NCBI GenBank assembly: GCA_905182035.1
Contig: CAJIZL010000015.1
Coordinates: 1-64,000, forward strand
From: Oceanospirillaceae bacterium ASP10-02a
Lineage (GTDB): Bacteria > Pseudomonadota > Gammaproteobacteria > Pseudomonadales > Balneatricaceae
Direction: 5' to 3'
DNA: 64,000 nt
A program made the translations under genes and the position numbers. Below are positions 1 to 10,066 of the stretch, one piece after another (position 1 is the stretch's first letter; every line of letters starts with the position of its first letter). The notes beneath the pieces are model-generated. The model searched no databases, had not been told where the DNA came from, and was given only the letters and a program-made list of their open reading frames with translations.

Positions 1-4
1 GAAC

Positions 5-80
<76 letters not shown>

Positions 81-115
81 TAAATTGCCTGTGCCCCTGA
101 ACTCAGGAGGGGCGT

Positions 116-144
116 ATAATACTGAACCAATTAGTAGGATGCAA
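116..144 (-). promoter_or_regulatory. Stable-RNA promoter for tRNA-Thr
   Basis: On the minus strand a -35 TTGCAT (positions 144-139) and a -10 TATTAT (121-116) are separated by 17 bases. A C-rich stretch (CGCCCC) follows, resembling the GC-rich discriminator of stringently controlled tRNA promoters. Transcription would start near 108, about 28 bases before the tRNA. The assignment rests on sequence pattern only. Confidence 0.65.
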
Positions 145-172
145 GCATCAATGATGATTTTATTAAAGTTTT

Positions 173-898
173 TCAGTGTTTGTGTAACCCAGCTACTTGC
201 GCCAAGCCATCCAACACCAACTGTTCTACATAAGTAAGACCAAGGTCATTGGCAATGACTAATCCATCACCTCCACACAGTAGTATTTCGTAGCCCCGTT
301 CTTGAGCTTCTCTCACCAAACCAAAAGCGCCATAATGAGCCATTTGGGAACACCCAGCTAATACGGCTTGGGCTGTACTAGTGCCCGGCTGAACGTCCTC
401 GAGGGTTTGATAAGTGAAATTAATTTGTGCAGTATCACGGGCAAGTGCTTGCGACATCAACCTTGCACCAGGAATGATATAGCTTCCTTCATGGAGGCCT
501 CCTGCACTCACATAGTCAAAGGTGATGGCGCTGCCGCAATCAACCACGCAAACAGCATTTTGGGTATATTGCCTTGCTGCCACCATGGCCAGCCATCTAT
601 CTACACCTAACTGCTGAGGTTGTTGATAGCCATTGGATAGATCTTGCCAATAGTCTTGGGTAGTAATTTGATGACACGGAGTATTTTTTTGATGCGCCCA
701 GTTTTCAAGACAGAGGCCCTTTTCATCACTGGCAACACTTGCCCAATACACTACACTAGCAGACTCCGGCAAGTCTGCCTGCAATTGACCTAGACTTAGA
801 ACACTCACCAACATAGCACCAGAACACTGCACTACACCTTGCTCTTGCAACCTCCACTTAAGGCGGGCATTACCCATATCTACTAATAATTCAGCCAC
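173..898 (-). CDS. coaX: Type III pantothenate kinase CoaX
   Basis: This 241-residue cytosolic enzyme phosphorylates pantothenate with ATP, the first committed step of coenzyme A synthesis. The N-terminal phosphate-binding motif of the ASKHA fold is visible (D7-x-G-N10...K14-W15). So are the family block GVDRW at 98-102 and the second phosphate/adenosine block VVDCGSAIT at 118-126. Length fits CoaX. It lies one base downstream of birA, so the two are probably co-transcribed, as in Pseudomonas. CoaX is not homologous to the CoaA kinase of enteric bacteria and is not inhibited by CoA. Identification is firm. Confidence 0.93.
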   Translation of the reverse strand: MAELLVDMGNARLKWRLQEQGVVQCSGAMLVSVLSLGQLQADLPESASVVYWASVASDEKGLCLENWAHQKNTPCHQITTQDYWQDLSNGYQQPQQLGVDRWLAMVAARQYTQNAVCVVDCGSAITFDYVSAGGLHEGSYIIPGARLMSQALARDTAQINFTYQTLEDVQPGTSTAQAVLAGCSQMAHYGAFGLVREAQERGYEILLCGGDGLVIANDLGLTYVEQLVLDGLAQVAGLHKH

Positions 899-899
899 C

Positions 900-1871
900 T
901 TACACCTCCATGGGTCTCAAACTAATCTCGCCACCGCTGTAGGCTTTCACCACCCCATCATGTTCCATTATTAACGCACCAGCCAGATTAACACCACGGC
1001 AAATGCCCTCGACACTTTTACCTGGAAGCAAGAGCTGAACCTTTTGATCTTGGTAATAGTGCTGCCGTTGCCACTCATCACGCAAAGCAGAAAAACCATA
1101 TTGCACAAACCGATGCAAGTGCTGGCTTAAACGCAAGAGTATGTGCGCCACGATATCATTACGGCTTAGCCGATAACCTAGCTGCGTAAGGCTCACCCAC
1201 GGCTGATCAATGGCATCATCATGAGTTAAATGTACATTTAGGCCGATACCAATCACCACATGGCAAGGGCCCGTTGTATCGCCTCTCATTTCTAGCAAAA
1301 TACCCGCAAGCTTTTTGCCATCAACTAACAGGTCGTTGGGCCATTTAACCTGTACTTGTTGTACGCCCAAATCGGCCAGTGCTTGTGTCAGCGCCAAACC
1401 CACTGCCAAGCTCAGCCCTTCTAGCGCAGCTGCTCCTCCAGAAAATTGCCAACCTAACGATAATGCGATATTTTGGCCAAACGGTGATTGCCATTGACGA
1501 CCTAAGCGTCCTCGGCCTGAGGTTTGCACTTCGGCTAACACCACCTCGCCATGAATAGATTGCTGTTGCTGGCGCTGCATTAAGGTTTGATTGGTTGATG
1601 GGAGAGACATGTGCAATTGCACATTAAAAGTAGGATCTAGCAGCGGTAGCTGGCGCTGTATGGCTTCCACATCTAACAAATCAAGGCCACCGGCAATACG
1701 GTAACCGCGGCCACGAACACGATGCAATTTTACCCCTAAGGCTTCCACACCTTTGAGCTGTTTCCATACGGCAGCTCGGCTCATATTAAGGTGCTGCCCT
1801 AAAGCGGTACCAGAGTGAAACTGGCCATCAGCCAGCAAGTGCAGCAATTGATTAAGGCAGGTCAGTGACAT
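900..1871 (-). CDS. birA: Biotin-protein ligase and biotin repressor BirA
   Basis: This 323-residue bifunctional protein attaches biotin through biotinyl-5'-AMP to the acetyl-CoA carboxylase carrier and can repress biotin synthesis genes. Residues 1-60 form a winged helix-turn-helix (around 25-45), the DNA-binding part that group II ligases have and group I ligases lack. The biotin/ATP loop GRGRLGRQW is at 119-127 and the KWPND motif at 176-180. The C-terminal domain closes the protein. It is followed directly by coaX. Because the helix-turn-helix is intact, regulatory activity is expected, though no target operator was found in this window. Confidence 0.94.
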   Translation of the reverse strand: MSLTCLNQLLHLLADGQFHSGTALGQHLNMSRAAVWKQLKGVEALGVKLHRVRGRGYRIAGGLDLLDVEAIQRQLPLLDPTFNVQLHMSLPSTNQTLMQRQQQQSIHGEVVLAEVQTSGRGRLGRQWQSPFGQNIALSLGWQFSGGAAALEGLSLAVGLALTQALADLGVQQVQVKWPNDLLVDGKKLAGILLEMRGDTTGPCHVVIGIGLNVHLTHDDAIDQPWVSLTQLGYRLSRNDIVAHILLRLSQHLHRFVQYGFSALRDEWQRQHYYQDQKVQLLLPGKSVEGICRGVNLAGALIMEHDGVVKAYSGGEISLRPMEV

Positions 1872-1941
1872 GGGGATTGTCTCCTCACCGCGCTCCTCGC
1901 AATAACACAGAATAAGAAACTGCTCACAATGACCCTAAGCA

Positions 1942-3354
1942 TTACTTCTTTTTGGCCTTTTTCTTGGCTTTATTAACGTGCTTCACTAAGCGTTGTTTCT
2001 TAGTAATTTGGCGCTGAGATAACTGGTTCTTTTTGCCGTCGAACGGGTTATCACTAGTACGGAATTCAAAACGCACAGGGGTACCACGAATTTTGAGCAC
2101 CTTGATGAACTTGTTTTCCAAGTAGCGCTTATAGGTTGTAGGTAATGCGTTTGTTTGATTACCATGCACAATAAATAAAGGTGGGTTAGAGCCACCAAGA
2201 TGGGCGTAGCGCAACTTAATTCGGCGACCATGCACTAATGGCGGCTGGTGATCCAGTAACGCATCTTCAAGCAAAGTGGTTAACTTATTGGTACTCCATT
2301 TAGTGAAGGCACAGCCATGGGCCTCTTCAACAGATTGGTATAAATCGCCTACACCAGAACCATGTAACGCCGATATAAAGTGAATGCGTGCGAACTTGGC
2401 AAATTCTAAACGCGTCTGTAACTCATGCTTTACATGAGCCTTATCATCAACCGTCATGCCGTCCCACTTGTTGACCGCAATCACTAAGGCACGGCCTGCA
2501 TCAATAACAAAGCCTAACAAGTGCATATCTTGCTCTGTTAAACCTTCGTGAGCATCAACAACTAAAACCACTACATGAGCATCCTTAATAGCCTGTAGGG
2601 TTTTAACGATAGAAAACTTTTCCACTGTTTCTTTAACACTACGACGACGGCGCACACCGGCCGTATCAATTAAGGTATAAGGTTTGTCATTACGACGATA
2701 AGGGATATAAATGCTGTCACGGGTAGTACCGGCTTCGTCGTAGACTACAACACGATCTTCGCCCAACATGCGATTAACCAAGGTAGACTTGCCTACGTTT
2801 GGTCGACCAACTACGCCGATACGAATACCGCCTTCAGATTCTGATGGAAAACCTTCGTCTTCTGGGAAAGGCGCCAATACATCTTCAATGAGTTGACTAA
2901 CACCACGGCCATGGGACGCTGCGATAGGACGAGGCAACCCTTCAAGGCCTAAGCCATAAAAATCACCCATAGCTACGTCGGCATCAATACCATCAGTTTT
3001 ATTCACTACCAAATAGGCAGGCTTGTCACAACGGCGCAAGTGATCAGCAATCAACTCATCAGAAGGGTTCAGTCCAGCCTTACCATCCACCAAAAATAAT
3101 ACCGCATCAGCTTCATCAATGGCGAGCAAAGATTGTTCCGCCATCACCTGGTCGATGCCTGCCTCATCACCACTGATGCCTCCAGTATCAATAACGATAT
3201 AGTCTCGCTCTCCAGTCTTACCTTCACCGTATTTTCGGTCACGGGTGAGGCCTGGAAAATCTGCTACTAAAGCATCACGAGAACGGGTTAAGCGATTGAA
3301 AAGTGTGGATTTACCCACATTAGGACGCCCAACAAGGGCAATTACGGGATTCAT
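1942..3354 (-). CDS. der: Tandem-GTPase ribosome assembly factor Der (EngA)
   Basis: This essential GTPase helps mature the 50S ribosomal subunit. Its two consecutive G domains each begin with GRPNVGKST (residues 9-17 and about 184-192), and each has its DTGG or DTAG G3 motif and an NKTD or NKWD G4 motif. A KH-like domain follows, then a very lysine-rich tail. At 470 residues it is within the usual range. It sits 11 bases downstream of bamB in the conserved ndk-to-der cluster, the same order as in Escherichia coli apart from missing members. Start is ATG. Confidence 0.97.
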   Translation of the reverse strand: MNPVIALVGRPNVGKSTLFNRLTRSRDALVADFPGLTRDRKYGEGKTGERDYIVIDTGGISGDEAGIDQVMAEQSLLAIDEADAVLFLVDGKAGLNPSDELIADHLRRCDKPAYLVVNKTDGIDADVAMGDFYGLGLEGLPRPIAASHGRGVSQLIEDVLAPFPEDEGFPSESEGGIRIGVVGRPNVGKSTLVNRMLGEDRVVVYDEAGTTRDSIYIPYRRNDKPYTLIDTAGVRRRRSVKETVEKFSIVKTLQAIKDAHVVVLVVDAHEGLTEQDMHLLGFVIDAGRALVIAVNKWDGMTVDDKAHVKHELQTRLEFAKFARIHFISALHGSGVGDLYQSVEEAHGCAFTKWSTNKLTTLLEDALLDHQPPLVHGRRIKLRYAHLGGSNPPLFIVHGNQTNALPTTYKRYLENKFIKVLKIRGTPVRFEFRTSDNPFDGKKNQLSQRQITKKQRLVKHVNKAKKKAKKK

Positions 3355-3365
3355 AAATAAACCAA

Positions 3366-4511
3366 TTATTTCAAGCCAAGACGCGTAAGACGCCCATCTA
3401 GACTTAGTAAGAAAATATTATCTTGGTAGCTCTTGCTACCAATACGCGCACCTTTGATAGCCAATTTTTGACGCCCTATAAATTCGCCATCGCTTAACTG
3501 AAGTACATGGGCATAACCTTCCGTATCAACCACCAATGCTTGGTTAGCTAATCCCATGGGGGATGTCAATAAGCGGTGCTTCAGGGCATCGTTCTGCCAT
3601 AGTACATGGCCACGCTCTCTATCATAAGCAAGCACCGTATCTTGAGCATCTACTACCAAAATAGCGTCCCCCACTAAGGCTGTGCCACTAATACTAGAAA
3701 CAGGCTGCTGCCACCTAACGGTACCCGTTAAGGCATCAATTGCGGCAATATTGCCCTGATAGCTACTGACGTAAAGTAGATCATCCACCAACGTTAATGC
3801 GCCATCTATATCGACTAAACGCTCAATTTCTGAACGACCTATTGCGGCACCAATGCTCTTTTGCCAAACCACACTACCTACTTGATTATCCAAAGCTACC
3901 AATTTACCGCTGGCAAAGCCTGCATAGGTGTAGCTTTCGTTGACTAGCGGTGTACTAGTCCCTCGCAAGGTTAGACTGGGTAGGTTTGCCGCATAAGACC
4001 ATTGGAACTTACCCTCTTTAACAGCATAAGCACTTACCTTTCCATCGACGGTTTGCACCACAACAATTTTACTATTCGCTTGCGGTGCAGCTAAAGCCTC
4101 ACTAGAGGTATTCACCTGCCACAATATAGACCCATCGGCACTACTCACAGCAACTAATTTCCCACTTTGAGTGACCACAAACAATTGCTGATTTATGTGG
4201 CCAACACCTGCAGTAACTTTCTCTGCGAGATCTATCTTCCAGTTAACCTCTCCTGTATCTACATTAAAAGACCCCAACTGTTGCCCAGAGGCTGCGAATA
4301 TAGCGCTTCCTGATAGCAAAGGCTGCATAACTGAACTGCTCTTAACATCACCTTTACCTACAGCCACGGACCAGTGCTGCACTAACTGTACTTGCTGGTT
4401 AATCGCGTTTAATGGTGCAGGATCCGGCAGGTTACCACCAGATGACGAACACCCACTAACGGCTATCAAGGTTAGACAAATAATCAATAGCTTTAACGGC
4501 CTAGCGATCAT
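3366..4511 (-). CDS. bamB: Outer-membrane assembly lipoprotein BamB
   Basis: BamB is the beta-propeller lipoprotein of the BAM complex, which inserts beta-barrel proteins into the outer membrane. The chosen ATG at 4511 follows AGGAA by eight bases. It gives a classical lipoprotein signal: basic n-region, hydrophobic core and lipobox V-S-G-C with the acylated cysteine at residue 21. An in-frame ATG at 4535 would add eight residues and weaken the signal. The mature part contains repeated W/D-rich PQQ-like blades (for example VDTGEVNW and SADGSILW). Length is 381 residues, close to the family norm. It lies between yfgM and der, as in enteric bacteria. Confidence 0.93.
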   Translation of the reverse strand: MIARPLKLLIICLTLIAVSGCSSSGGNLPDPAPLNAINQQVQLVQHWSVAVGKGDVKSSSVMQPLLSGSAIFAASGQQLGSFNVDTGEVNWKIDLAEKVTAGVGHINQQLFVVTQSGKLVAVSSADGSILWQVNTSSEALAAPQANSKIVVVQTVDGKVSAYAVKEGKFQWSYAANLPSLTLRGTSTPLVNESYTYAGFASGKLVALDNQVGSVVWQKSIGAAIGRSEIERLVDIDGALTLVDDLLYVSSYQGNIAAIDALTGTVRWQQPVSSISGTALVGDAILVVDAQDTVLAYDRERGHVLWQNDALKHRLLTSPMGLANQALVVDTEGYAHVLQLSDGEFIGRQKLAIKGARIGSKSYQDNIFLLSLDGRLTRLGLK

Positions 4512-4565
4512 GTTTACAATTCCTATCCTGGTCATTATCTGGAGGCCTCTTAGGCACTAAGAGTG

Positions 4566-5207
4566 CTACTGGGCAAGATTATCTAGCTTCAAACCTAACA
4601 GCGGATTGTTTGCACCACTAGCAGCAACCAGCAAAGAAGCCTCTGTATAAGCTGCTCGAGCAGCATCTAAATCACCTTTCGCAATCAGCAAATCGCCGCG
4701 AGCTTCTAGCCTCCCTAACTGCCATGCGTCATCACCATCCACCAATAAAGCTAACGCCTCATCGTACTGATCTTGCGCGCCTAGCACCTTAGCCAAACGA
4801 ATGGTGGCTAAGGCATGAACTTCAGCATCACCTTGCTGCTTTAATACCCACTGTAATTCAGCTGCAGCAGCAGTCAAATTGCCTTCTTGAACCTCAACAC
4901 GCGCTACCATAAGCGCTGCAAATTGAGCATAGGTACTAGAACCAAATTCCGTTTTAAGCAATCCGCTGTTATGGCGGACTTGAGCCACTTCCTCTTCAGT
5001 CAACTGGCCTACGGGGGCACTATTCATTAGCTGCTGAAAGTATACGCTGGCTGTTTCTGCTTGATTAACTTGATGGTCCTGATAGCCATTCCAACTTAGT
5101 ACGCCACCAATGGTAACGGCAACAGTCAGTATTAATGACTTGCCATTTTCCTGCCACCAACGTTTTAGTGCTTCTACCTGCTCTTCTTCTGTCTTCATTT
5201 CGGCCAC
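4566..5207 (-). CDS. yfgM: YfgM-family periplasmic TPR chaperone of the Sec translocon
   Basis: YfgM is an inner-membrane protein with a large periplasmic tetratricopeptide domain; in E. coli it associates with SecYEG and PpiD. The protein starts with a QVEALKRWWQENG segment typical of the family. A single membrane helix follows (about residues 25-40), then helical repeats rich in alanine and leucine. The GTG at 5207 is preferred because AAGGAG lies nine bases upstream; the TTG at 5213 would sit only three bases from it. The gene is between hisS and bamB, the usual position. Confidence 0.88.
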   Translation of the reverse strand: MAEMKTEEEQVEALKRWWQENGKSLILTVAVTIGGVLSWNGYQDHQVNQAETASVYFQQLMNSAPVGQLTEEEVAQVRHNSGLLKTEFGSSTYAQFAALMVARVEVQEGNLTAAAAELQWVLKQQGDAEVHALATIRLAKVLGAQDQYDEALALLVDGDDAWQLGRLEARGDLLIAKGDLDAARAAYTEASLLVAASGANNPLLGLKLDNLAQ

Positions 5208-5242
5208 GACCAAAAACTCCTTAATGCTGCTTATAGTAATTA

Positions 5243-6517
5243 TTAAATAAGTTCAGCCACATGCGCTGATACTTGATCTAGAGAGATGCTTTGCTGTTCA
5301 CCCTGACCTTGTAATGGCCTCAACTGGATTTGACCCTGGGCTAACTCATCTTCGCCCATAATAAGCACCAGTTTAGCGCCACAACGATCAGCCTTTTTCA
5401 TTTGATTCTTGAGACTGCCGCCACCGCAATGCCACAGTAAGCGTAAACCAGCAATGTCAGAGCGTAATTGTTCTGCTAATTGCATGGTGCGCAAACTTGC
5501 AGCATCACCCATATGGGCTAGGTATACATCAGCTTGCTGTCCTAAGCCAGCAGGCTCCTGCTGCATTTCTTGTAACAACAAAATCATCCGTTCTACGCCC
5601 ATGGCCCAGCCTACGGCAGGTGTGGATTTACCACCAAGTTGCTCTATCATACCGTCATAACGACCACCACCACATACTGTACCCTGAGCACCCAACTTAT
5701 CGGTCACCCATTCAAAAACAGTCTTGCAGTAGTAATCTAAACCCCTCACCAAGCGAGGGTTAATCTCATAACTAATGTCCGCAGCATCTAAAAGTTCACG
5801 TAAACGCTGAAAATGAACGCGAGATTCATCATCCAAATAGCCATAAAAATCAGGTGCACCGTCCAACAAAGCCTGGGTGTTTGAATCCTTACTATCCAAC
5901 ACCCGTAATGGATTAGTAGATACTCGACGCTGACTATCAGTATCAAGTAAGTGCATATTAACTTGCAAAAACGTCACTAAATCAGTTCGATAAGCAGCCC
6001 GGGCCGCAGAACTTCCTAAGGTATTCAACTGCAATGTCACGGCGTCTTGCAAGCCCAGCTGCCGCCACAAACGCGCTGTCATTATAATCAGTTCAGCATC
6101 TACATCTGGGCCATCTAAACCATACACTTCTGCACCAAATTGATGGAACTGTCGCTGACGCCCTTTTTGTGGGCGTTCGTAGCGAAACATGGGACCGTGA
6201 TACCACAAACGCTGCACTTGGTTATAGGTTAGCCCATGCTCTTGAGCGGCTCGCACACAGGAAGCTGTGCCTTCTGGCCTCAGGGTCATATTATCGCCAT
6301 TGCGATCAGCGAAGGTATACATCTCCTTCTCTACAACATCTGTCGCTTCGCCTATTGAACGACAAAATAAATCCGTTTTTTCAGCGATGGGCATACGAAT
6401 TTCTTGATAACCATACTGATCAAAAACCAACTTCATTTGTGCTTCAAAAAATTGCCACAAAGGCGTTTGAGCCGGCAATATATCGTTCATACCACGAATG
6501 GCTTTTATAGACGCCAA
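5243..6517 (-). CDS. hisS: Histidyl-tRNA synthetase
   Basis: This 424-residue class II aminoacyl-tRNA synthetase charges tRNA-His. The N-terminus ([10 protein letters not shown]), the motif 2 region ([14 protein letters not shown]), the histidine-specific block [12 protein letters not shown] and motif 3 ([13 protein letters not shown]) are all present. A C-terminal anticodon-binding domain follows. The start codon is TTG at 6517, with AAGGAA six bases upstream and no better ATG nearby. In most gammaproteobacteria ispG lies directly upstream. Here rodZ is the next gene, 44 bases away, so ispG has been lost from this position. Confidence 0.96.
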   Translation of the reverse strand: MASIKAIRGMNDILPAQTPLWQFFEAQMKLVFDQYGYQEIRMPIAEKTDLFCRSIGEATDVVEKEMYTFADRNGDNMTLRPEGTASCVRAAQEHGLTYNQVQRLWYHGPMFRYERPQKGRQRQFHQFGAEVYGLDGPDVDAELIIMTARLWRQLGLQDAVTLQLNTLGSSAARAAYRTDLVTFLQVNMHLLDTDSQRRVSTNPLRVLDSKDSNTQALLDGAPDFYGYLDDESRVHFQRLRELLDAADISYEINPRLVRGLDYYCKTVFEWVTDKLGAQGTVCGGGRYDGMIEQLGGKSTPAVGWAMGVERMILLLQEMQQEPAGLGQQADVYLAHMGDAASLRTMQLAEQLRSDIAGLRLLWHCGGGSLKNQMKKADRCGAKLVLIMGEDELAQGQIQLRPLQGQGEQQSISLDQVSAHVAELI

Positions 6518-6561
6518 AATGTGTTCCTTATTTAATGGAGGTGTCGCTAACTAATGCAGAT

Positions 6562-7536
6562 CTATTTGTTCAGAGTAAGGCGCGCAATGTCCTTTCGAGT
6601 ATGTGGCTTTAAATCAATGGCTTGGCCGTCAAACGTCATTGTAGCTACCCCAGAGGAACGCCCCAACAACACTTCTATTGGCGCTGTTACCACTTGGTCA
6701 ATGGTGTCGCCTGCAGAGTACAAGTCCGACAGTATCATCTTACCTTTGCCATCTTTAATCTCTACCCAACAATCTTTATCAAATACCATTATCAGTTGAG
6801 CTTCATCAGGTGCAAGCACAAGAACATCAGCAGCCACTAGGGGTACTGGTTCTTTAACGCTTTCTGTCACCGCATCAACGTCAGGTTTAGCAGCAACCAC
6901 TTCCACCACTTCCACCTCTTCAGACTGTATATTTGGCTCGGCTGCAGACGCAGGCTCTTCTGCAGGCACCGTTGCTCCCACGTCACTTTGAGTTGTAGTC
7001 AGTAGCACTAAATCAATACTGTCGTCGCCATCATCAGTTTCACTCGCAGGAGCGTCCACGACCACGCTGGTTGATTGGGAAAACATTAAACCGCCATTTT
7101 GGATTTGCCACCAAACAATTGATGCGGCTAGCAAACCAATAGCAAAAATGATTGAAGTCAACTTAACCCAAGTATCACTGGGCTTGCTTTGCGAACCGCC
7201 CTTAGGGATACCTGGCATAGGTTTAGTGCCGTGGTTTGGCGCGCCATACACCGCATCAAACTCTGCCACCAATGCTTGACCATCCAAGCCTACATGGCGG
7301 GCAAAGGAACGAATGTAGCCTCGAGCAAATAAAGAGCTTGGAATCAATTCAAAGTTATCTTCTTCAATAGCATTAATGACTTTTGATGTTAAATGTAAAT
7401 CTCGGGCTGCTTCTTTTTGCGACAACCCCAACTCTTCACGGGCCTGGCGCAATAAGTGACCAGGAAAGCCTGGTAACTGACCGTCTAATTCCTGTTGATC
7501 CTGCATATCTAATGGTTCCACATCAATCACAATCAA
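6562..7536 (-). CDS. rodZ: RodZ-like cell-shape protein
   Basis: RodZ links the MreB cytoskeleton to the inner membrane and the elongasome. Residues about 25-90 hold a helix-turn-helix of the HTH_25 type (REELGLSQKEAARDL). One transmembrane helix lies at about 128-147, then an acidic, valine- and proline-rich linker, then a C-terminal DUF4115 beta domain with CWVEIKDG. The 324-residue length fits. Start choice is uncertain: ATG at 7536 or the internal ATG at 7506. Neighbours match the enteric cluster except that pilF, usually between rlmN and rodZ, is absent. Confidence 0.88.
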   Translation of the reverse strand: MIVIDVEPLDMQDQQELDGQLPGFPGHLLRQAREELGLSQKEAARDLHLTSKVINAIEEDNFELIPSSLFARGYIRSFARHVGLDGQALVAEFDAVYGAPNHGTKPMPGIPKGGSQSKPSDTWVKLTSIIFAIGLLAASIVWWQIQNGGLMFSQSTSVVVDAPASETDDGDDSIDLVLLTTTQSDVGATVPAEEPASAAEPNIQSEEVEVVEVVAAKPDVDAVTESVKEPVPLVAADVLVLAPDEAQLIMVFDKDCWVEIKDGKGKMILSDLYSAGDTIDQVVTAPIEVLLGRSSGVATMTFDGQAIDLKPHTRKDIARLTLNK

Positions 7537-7651
7537 TACCCTTTATTATTATTCGACGTTGAATTACTTATCATAGTTAGACTAACCGACAGTCTTTCAT
7601 AGGCCTATCATAACGCCCATTTTTGGACACTGCTAGTATCTGTAAGTTCCT

Positions 7652-8770
7652 TTACAAAATTTGCTTAGCTTCAATACGCGCAGCATGTGCTGCACTTCGG
7701 CGCGTACGATCTTTAACCTGCCCCACTAACTGGCCACAAGCGGCGTCAATGTCATCGCCACGAGTAGATCTAATGGTAGTAATAATTCCTGATTTCGCCA
7801 TAATACGTTGAAATAATTCAATTTGTGGCCTTGGGCTACGACGATAATCTGACCCTGGAAACGGATTAAAAGGAATGAGGTTCAGCTTACAGGGCACCCG
7901 CTTAAGCACTTGAGCTAATTCACGGGCATGCTTGGGTTGGTCATTGATACCATCAATCATGGTGTATTCCATGGTAATCACCCGTTTATCATTTAGATTT
8001 TCTAAATAACGATTACACGCATCTAACAAGGCATCGATGTTGTACTTTTGATTCACCGGCACTAGCTGGTTGCGTAGCAAGTCGTTAGGGGCGTGTAAAG
8101 AAACAGCTAAAGATACATCAGTTATCTGGCTCAAACGGTCGATGGCCGGCACCACACCCGCGGTACTTAAGGTCACACGACGCTTAGAAAGGTTATATGC
8201 ATTATCATCCATCATAAGCGCAATGGCTGGAGTGACATTATCAAAATTCAGCAGAGGTTCGCCCATACCCATAAATACTACATTAGTCACCCGGCGTGGG
8301 CCGTTTGGATCCACAGGGCCAAACGACTTAATAGCAATGCGCAGTTGGCCAACAATTTCAGCCGCAGTTAAATTGCGGTTAAAACCTTGTTTGCCAGTAG
8401 AACAAAAACTACAGTCCAGAGCACAACCCACTTGAGATGAAACGCATAAGGTCGCCCGATCACCATCGGGAATAAGTACCATCTCAACTTTGTTGCCACC
8501 TGACACTCCGATCACCCACTTTCGGGTACCATCTTTAGAATCGCCACGGTACAGCACTTCAGGTTCTACGATTTCAGCACTTAGGGTGAGTTTTTCACGC
8601 AATTTTTTACTGACATTGGTCATGCTTTCAAAGTCATCTGCACCAAACTGATGAATCCACTTCATCACCTGAATTGCCCGAAACTTCGGCTCATCCATAG
8701 TTTTGAAAAAGGTTTCCATTTGCGTTTGGGAAAAACCTAAAATATTAATTTTTGTGCTGACTTCAGACAT
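7652..8770 (-). CDS. rlmN: Dual-specificity RNA methyltransferase RlmN
   Basis: This radical-SAM enzyme methylates C2 of A2503 in 23S rRNA and of A37 in some tRNAs. The cluster-binding CxxxCxxC is at residues 116, 120 and 123 (CALDCSFC), and the cysteine that carries the methyl intermediate is near 345 (DAACGQL). The ATG at 8770 is chosen because AGGT lies about seven bases upstream; the longer frame from 8809 has no ribosome site. The resulting 372 residues match the family. Two hairpins separate it from ndk. Confidence 0.95.
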   Translation of the reverse strand: MSEVSTKINILGFSQTQMETFFKTMDEPKFRAIQVMKWIHQFGADDFESMTNVSKKLREKLTLSAEIVEPEVLYRGDSKDGTRKWVIGVSGGNKVEMVLIPDGDRATLCVSSQVGCALDCSFCSTGKQGFNRNLTAAEIVGQLRIAIKSFGPVDPNGPRRVTNVVFMGMGEPLLNFDNVTPAIALMMDDNAYNLSKRRVTLSTAGVVPAIDRLSQITDVSLAVSLHAPNDLLRNQLVPVNQKYNIDALLDACNRYLENLNDKRVITMEYTMIDGINDQPKHARELAQVLKRVPCKLNLIPFNPFPGSDYRRSPRPQIELFQRIMAKSGIITTIRSTRGDDIDAACGQLVGQVKDRTRRSAAHAARIEAKQIL

Positions 8771-8828
8771 TTTAAGACCTGTAAGTAATACATAGTTTTG
8801 CGCAGCCATTTATTTGGTCTAAACGCAA

Positions 8829-8853
8829 TGCGGCGTTCACTAGGAACGCCGCA
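8829..8853 (-). terminator. Hairpin 1 between ndk and rlmN
   Basis: A perfect 10-bp inverted repeat (TGCGGCGTTC / GAACGCCGCA) encloses a 5-base loop. It is GC-rich and lies upstream of rlmN and downstream of ndk, but no uridine run follows on the minus strand. It may therefore act as an mRNA stabiliser or attenuator rather than a simple terminator. Confidence 0.5.
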
Positions 8854-8861
8854 CGTTGCAT

Positions 8862-8901
8862 GCTGTTATTGCCGCTAAAAATTAGCCAAAGCAATAACAG
8901 C
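8862..8901 (-). terminator. Hairpin 2 between ndk and rlmN
   Basis: A perfect 11-bp inverted repeat (GCTGTTATTGC / GCAATAACAGC) encloses an 18-base A/T-rich loop. It begins 19 bases after the ndk stop. It is the first structure met by RNA polymerase leaving ndk and could protect the 3' end of ndk mRNA or promote termination. Confidence 0.5.
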
Positions 8902-8920
8902 CTACTTTAACCAACAGCTA

Positions 8921-9328
8921 TTAGCCACCGAAGAAGTAGGCAATTTCACGAGCGGCTGACGTCGTAGAGTCAGATCCATGTACCGCGTTTGCATCTATAG
9001 ATTCTGCAAAGTCACCACGAATTGTACCTTCAGCAGCTTCTTGTGGGTTAGTTGCGCCCATTAGATCACGGTTCTTATTTACTGCGCCTTCACCTTCAAG
9101 AACCTGCACAACAACAGGACCAGAAGTCATGAAAGAAACCAAGTGGCCAAAAAAAGGACGTTCGCTATGCTCAGCGTAGAAGCCTTGAGCTTCGGCTTCG
9201 GACAACTGCTTCATTTCCATACTAACAACTTTAAGGCCGTTAGTTTCAAAACGAGAAACGATTTTGCCGATTACATTTTTTGCTACAGCATCAGGCTTGA
9301 TGATGGACAGAGTGCGTTCTACCGCCAT
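8921..9328 (-). CDS. ndk: Nucleoside diphosphate kinase
   Basis: Ndk transfers the gamma phosphate between nucleoside triphosphates and diphosphates through a phosphohistidine. From the ATG at 9328 the protein has 135 residues, starting [12 protein letters not shown], with active-site His117 in NAVHGSDS. This ATG is preferred over the in-frame ATG at 9340 because GGAGAA, the ribosome site, lies between the two and would be translated in the longer form. It is slightly shorter than the common 141-143 residues. It lies between iscX and rlmN, a standard arrangement in this group. Confidence 0.96.
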   Translation of the reverse strand: MAVERTLSIIKPDAVAKNVIGKIVSRFETNGLKVVSMEMKQLSEAEAQGFYAEHSERPFFGHLVSFMTSGPVVVQVLEGEGAVNKNRDLMGATNPQEAAEGTIRGDFAESIDANAVHGSDSTTSAAREIAYFFGG

Positions 9329-9348
9329 GGTATTCTCCAAACAGTGGG

Positions 9349-9363
9349 ACCCATTAAATGGGT
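9349..9363. repeat. 15-bp palindrome upstream of ndk
   Basis: ACCCATT-A-AATGGGT is a perfect inverted repeat with a single central base, about 20 bases before the ndk start codon. It may be a protein-binding site or a short leader hairpin. No regulator can be assigned. Confidence 0.35.
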
Positions 9364-9457
9364 TAATATTAAAAAAATAAAGACGTACTAAGACGTACGT
9401 GAATTTTGACCGCGTAATTGTACGCTGTTTTATACGCCTTTAATAGCCCACTGGGTA

Positions 9458-9658
9458 CTAATCCAACTCAGCGATCCAGGCAAGCTGAATGGCTTCTAAA
9501 ATCTTTTCTCCACAACGCTTAGGGTCGTCATTAAAGTCTGGCAAGGCCATAACCCAACCCATCAAATCTGTAAACCGCACTAGCCGTGGGTCCACATCTG
9601 GATGGGTTTCATATAACTCAATAGCGATATCTAGCGTATCCGTCCAAACCATACTCAT
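9458..9658 (-). CDS. iscX: Fe-S assembly protein IscX
   Basis: IscX is a small acidic protein (66 residues) that binds the cysteine desulfurase IscS at the site used by frataxin and modulates cluster assembly. The sequence shows the family pattern: an early W-x-D-x-x-D-I-A-I-x-L segment, the D-P-x-x-V-R-F-T-D block in the middle, and a C-terminal end with I-L-E-A-I-Q. It is the last gene of the isc operon, 27 bases after fdx, as in E. coli. Confidence 0.93.
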   Translation of the reverse strand: MSMVWTDTLDIAIELYETHPDVDPRLVRFTDLMGWVMALPDFNDDPKRCGEKILEAIQLAWIAELD

Positions 9659-9685
9659 AAGAACCTCCCAAGGCCGTTAATAGTG

Positions 9686-10024
9686 TTAATGCGCTTCGGA
9701 GACAATATTAATAGTGTACTTGGGAATTTCCACTACTAAATTGTCTTCCGCGATAACTGCCTGACAGCTGAGTCTAGAATCTGGCTCCAAGCCCCAAGCC
9801 TTATCCAACATATCATCTTCTAATTCGTCAGACTCGATCATTGAGTCAAACCCTTCTCGTACTACAACGTGACACGTTGTGCAGGCACATGATTTTTCAC
9901 AGGCATGCTCGATGTCGATACCGTTCTTTTTGGCAGCATCTAAAATAGTCTGCCCAGCAGGCGCCTCAAACACTTGCCCCTCTGGGCAAAGTTCGGCATG
10001 GGGCAAAATAATAATTTGTGGCAT
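9686..10024 (-). CDS. fdx: [2Fe-2S] ferredoxin of the ISC system
   Basis: This adrenodoxin-type ferredoxin supplies electrons for cluster assembly on IscU. It has 112 residues. The four cluster ligands are Cys42, Cys48, Cys51 and Cys87 (within CEKSCACTTC and LSCQAV), at the same numbers as in the E. coli protein. It lies 42 bases downstream of hscA. The acidic surface segment ESDELEDDMLDKAW matches the region that docks to IscS and HscB partners in the family. Confidence 0.96.
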   Translation of the reverse strand: MPQIIILPHAELCPEGQVFEAPAGQTILDAAKKNGIDIEHACEKSCACTTCHVVVREGFDSMIESDELEDDMLDKAWGLEPDSRLSCQAVIAEDNLVVEIPKYTINIVSEAH

Positions 10025-10066
10025 TTAAGTTAGCTCCTAAGCTTGCGGCTATTATGACCAGCTGTG

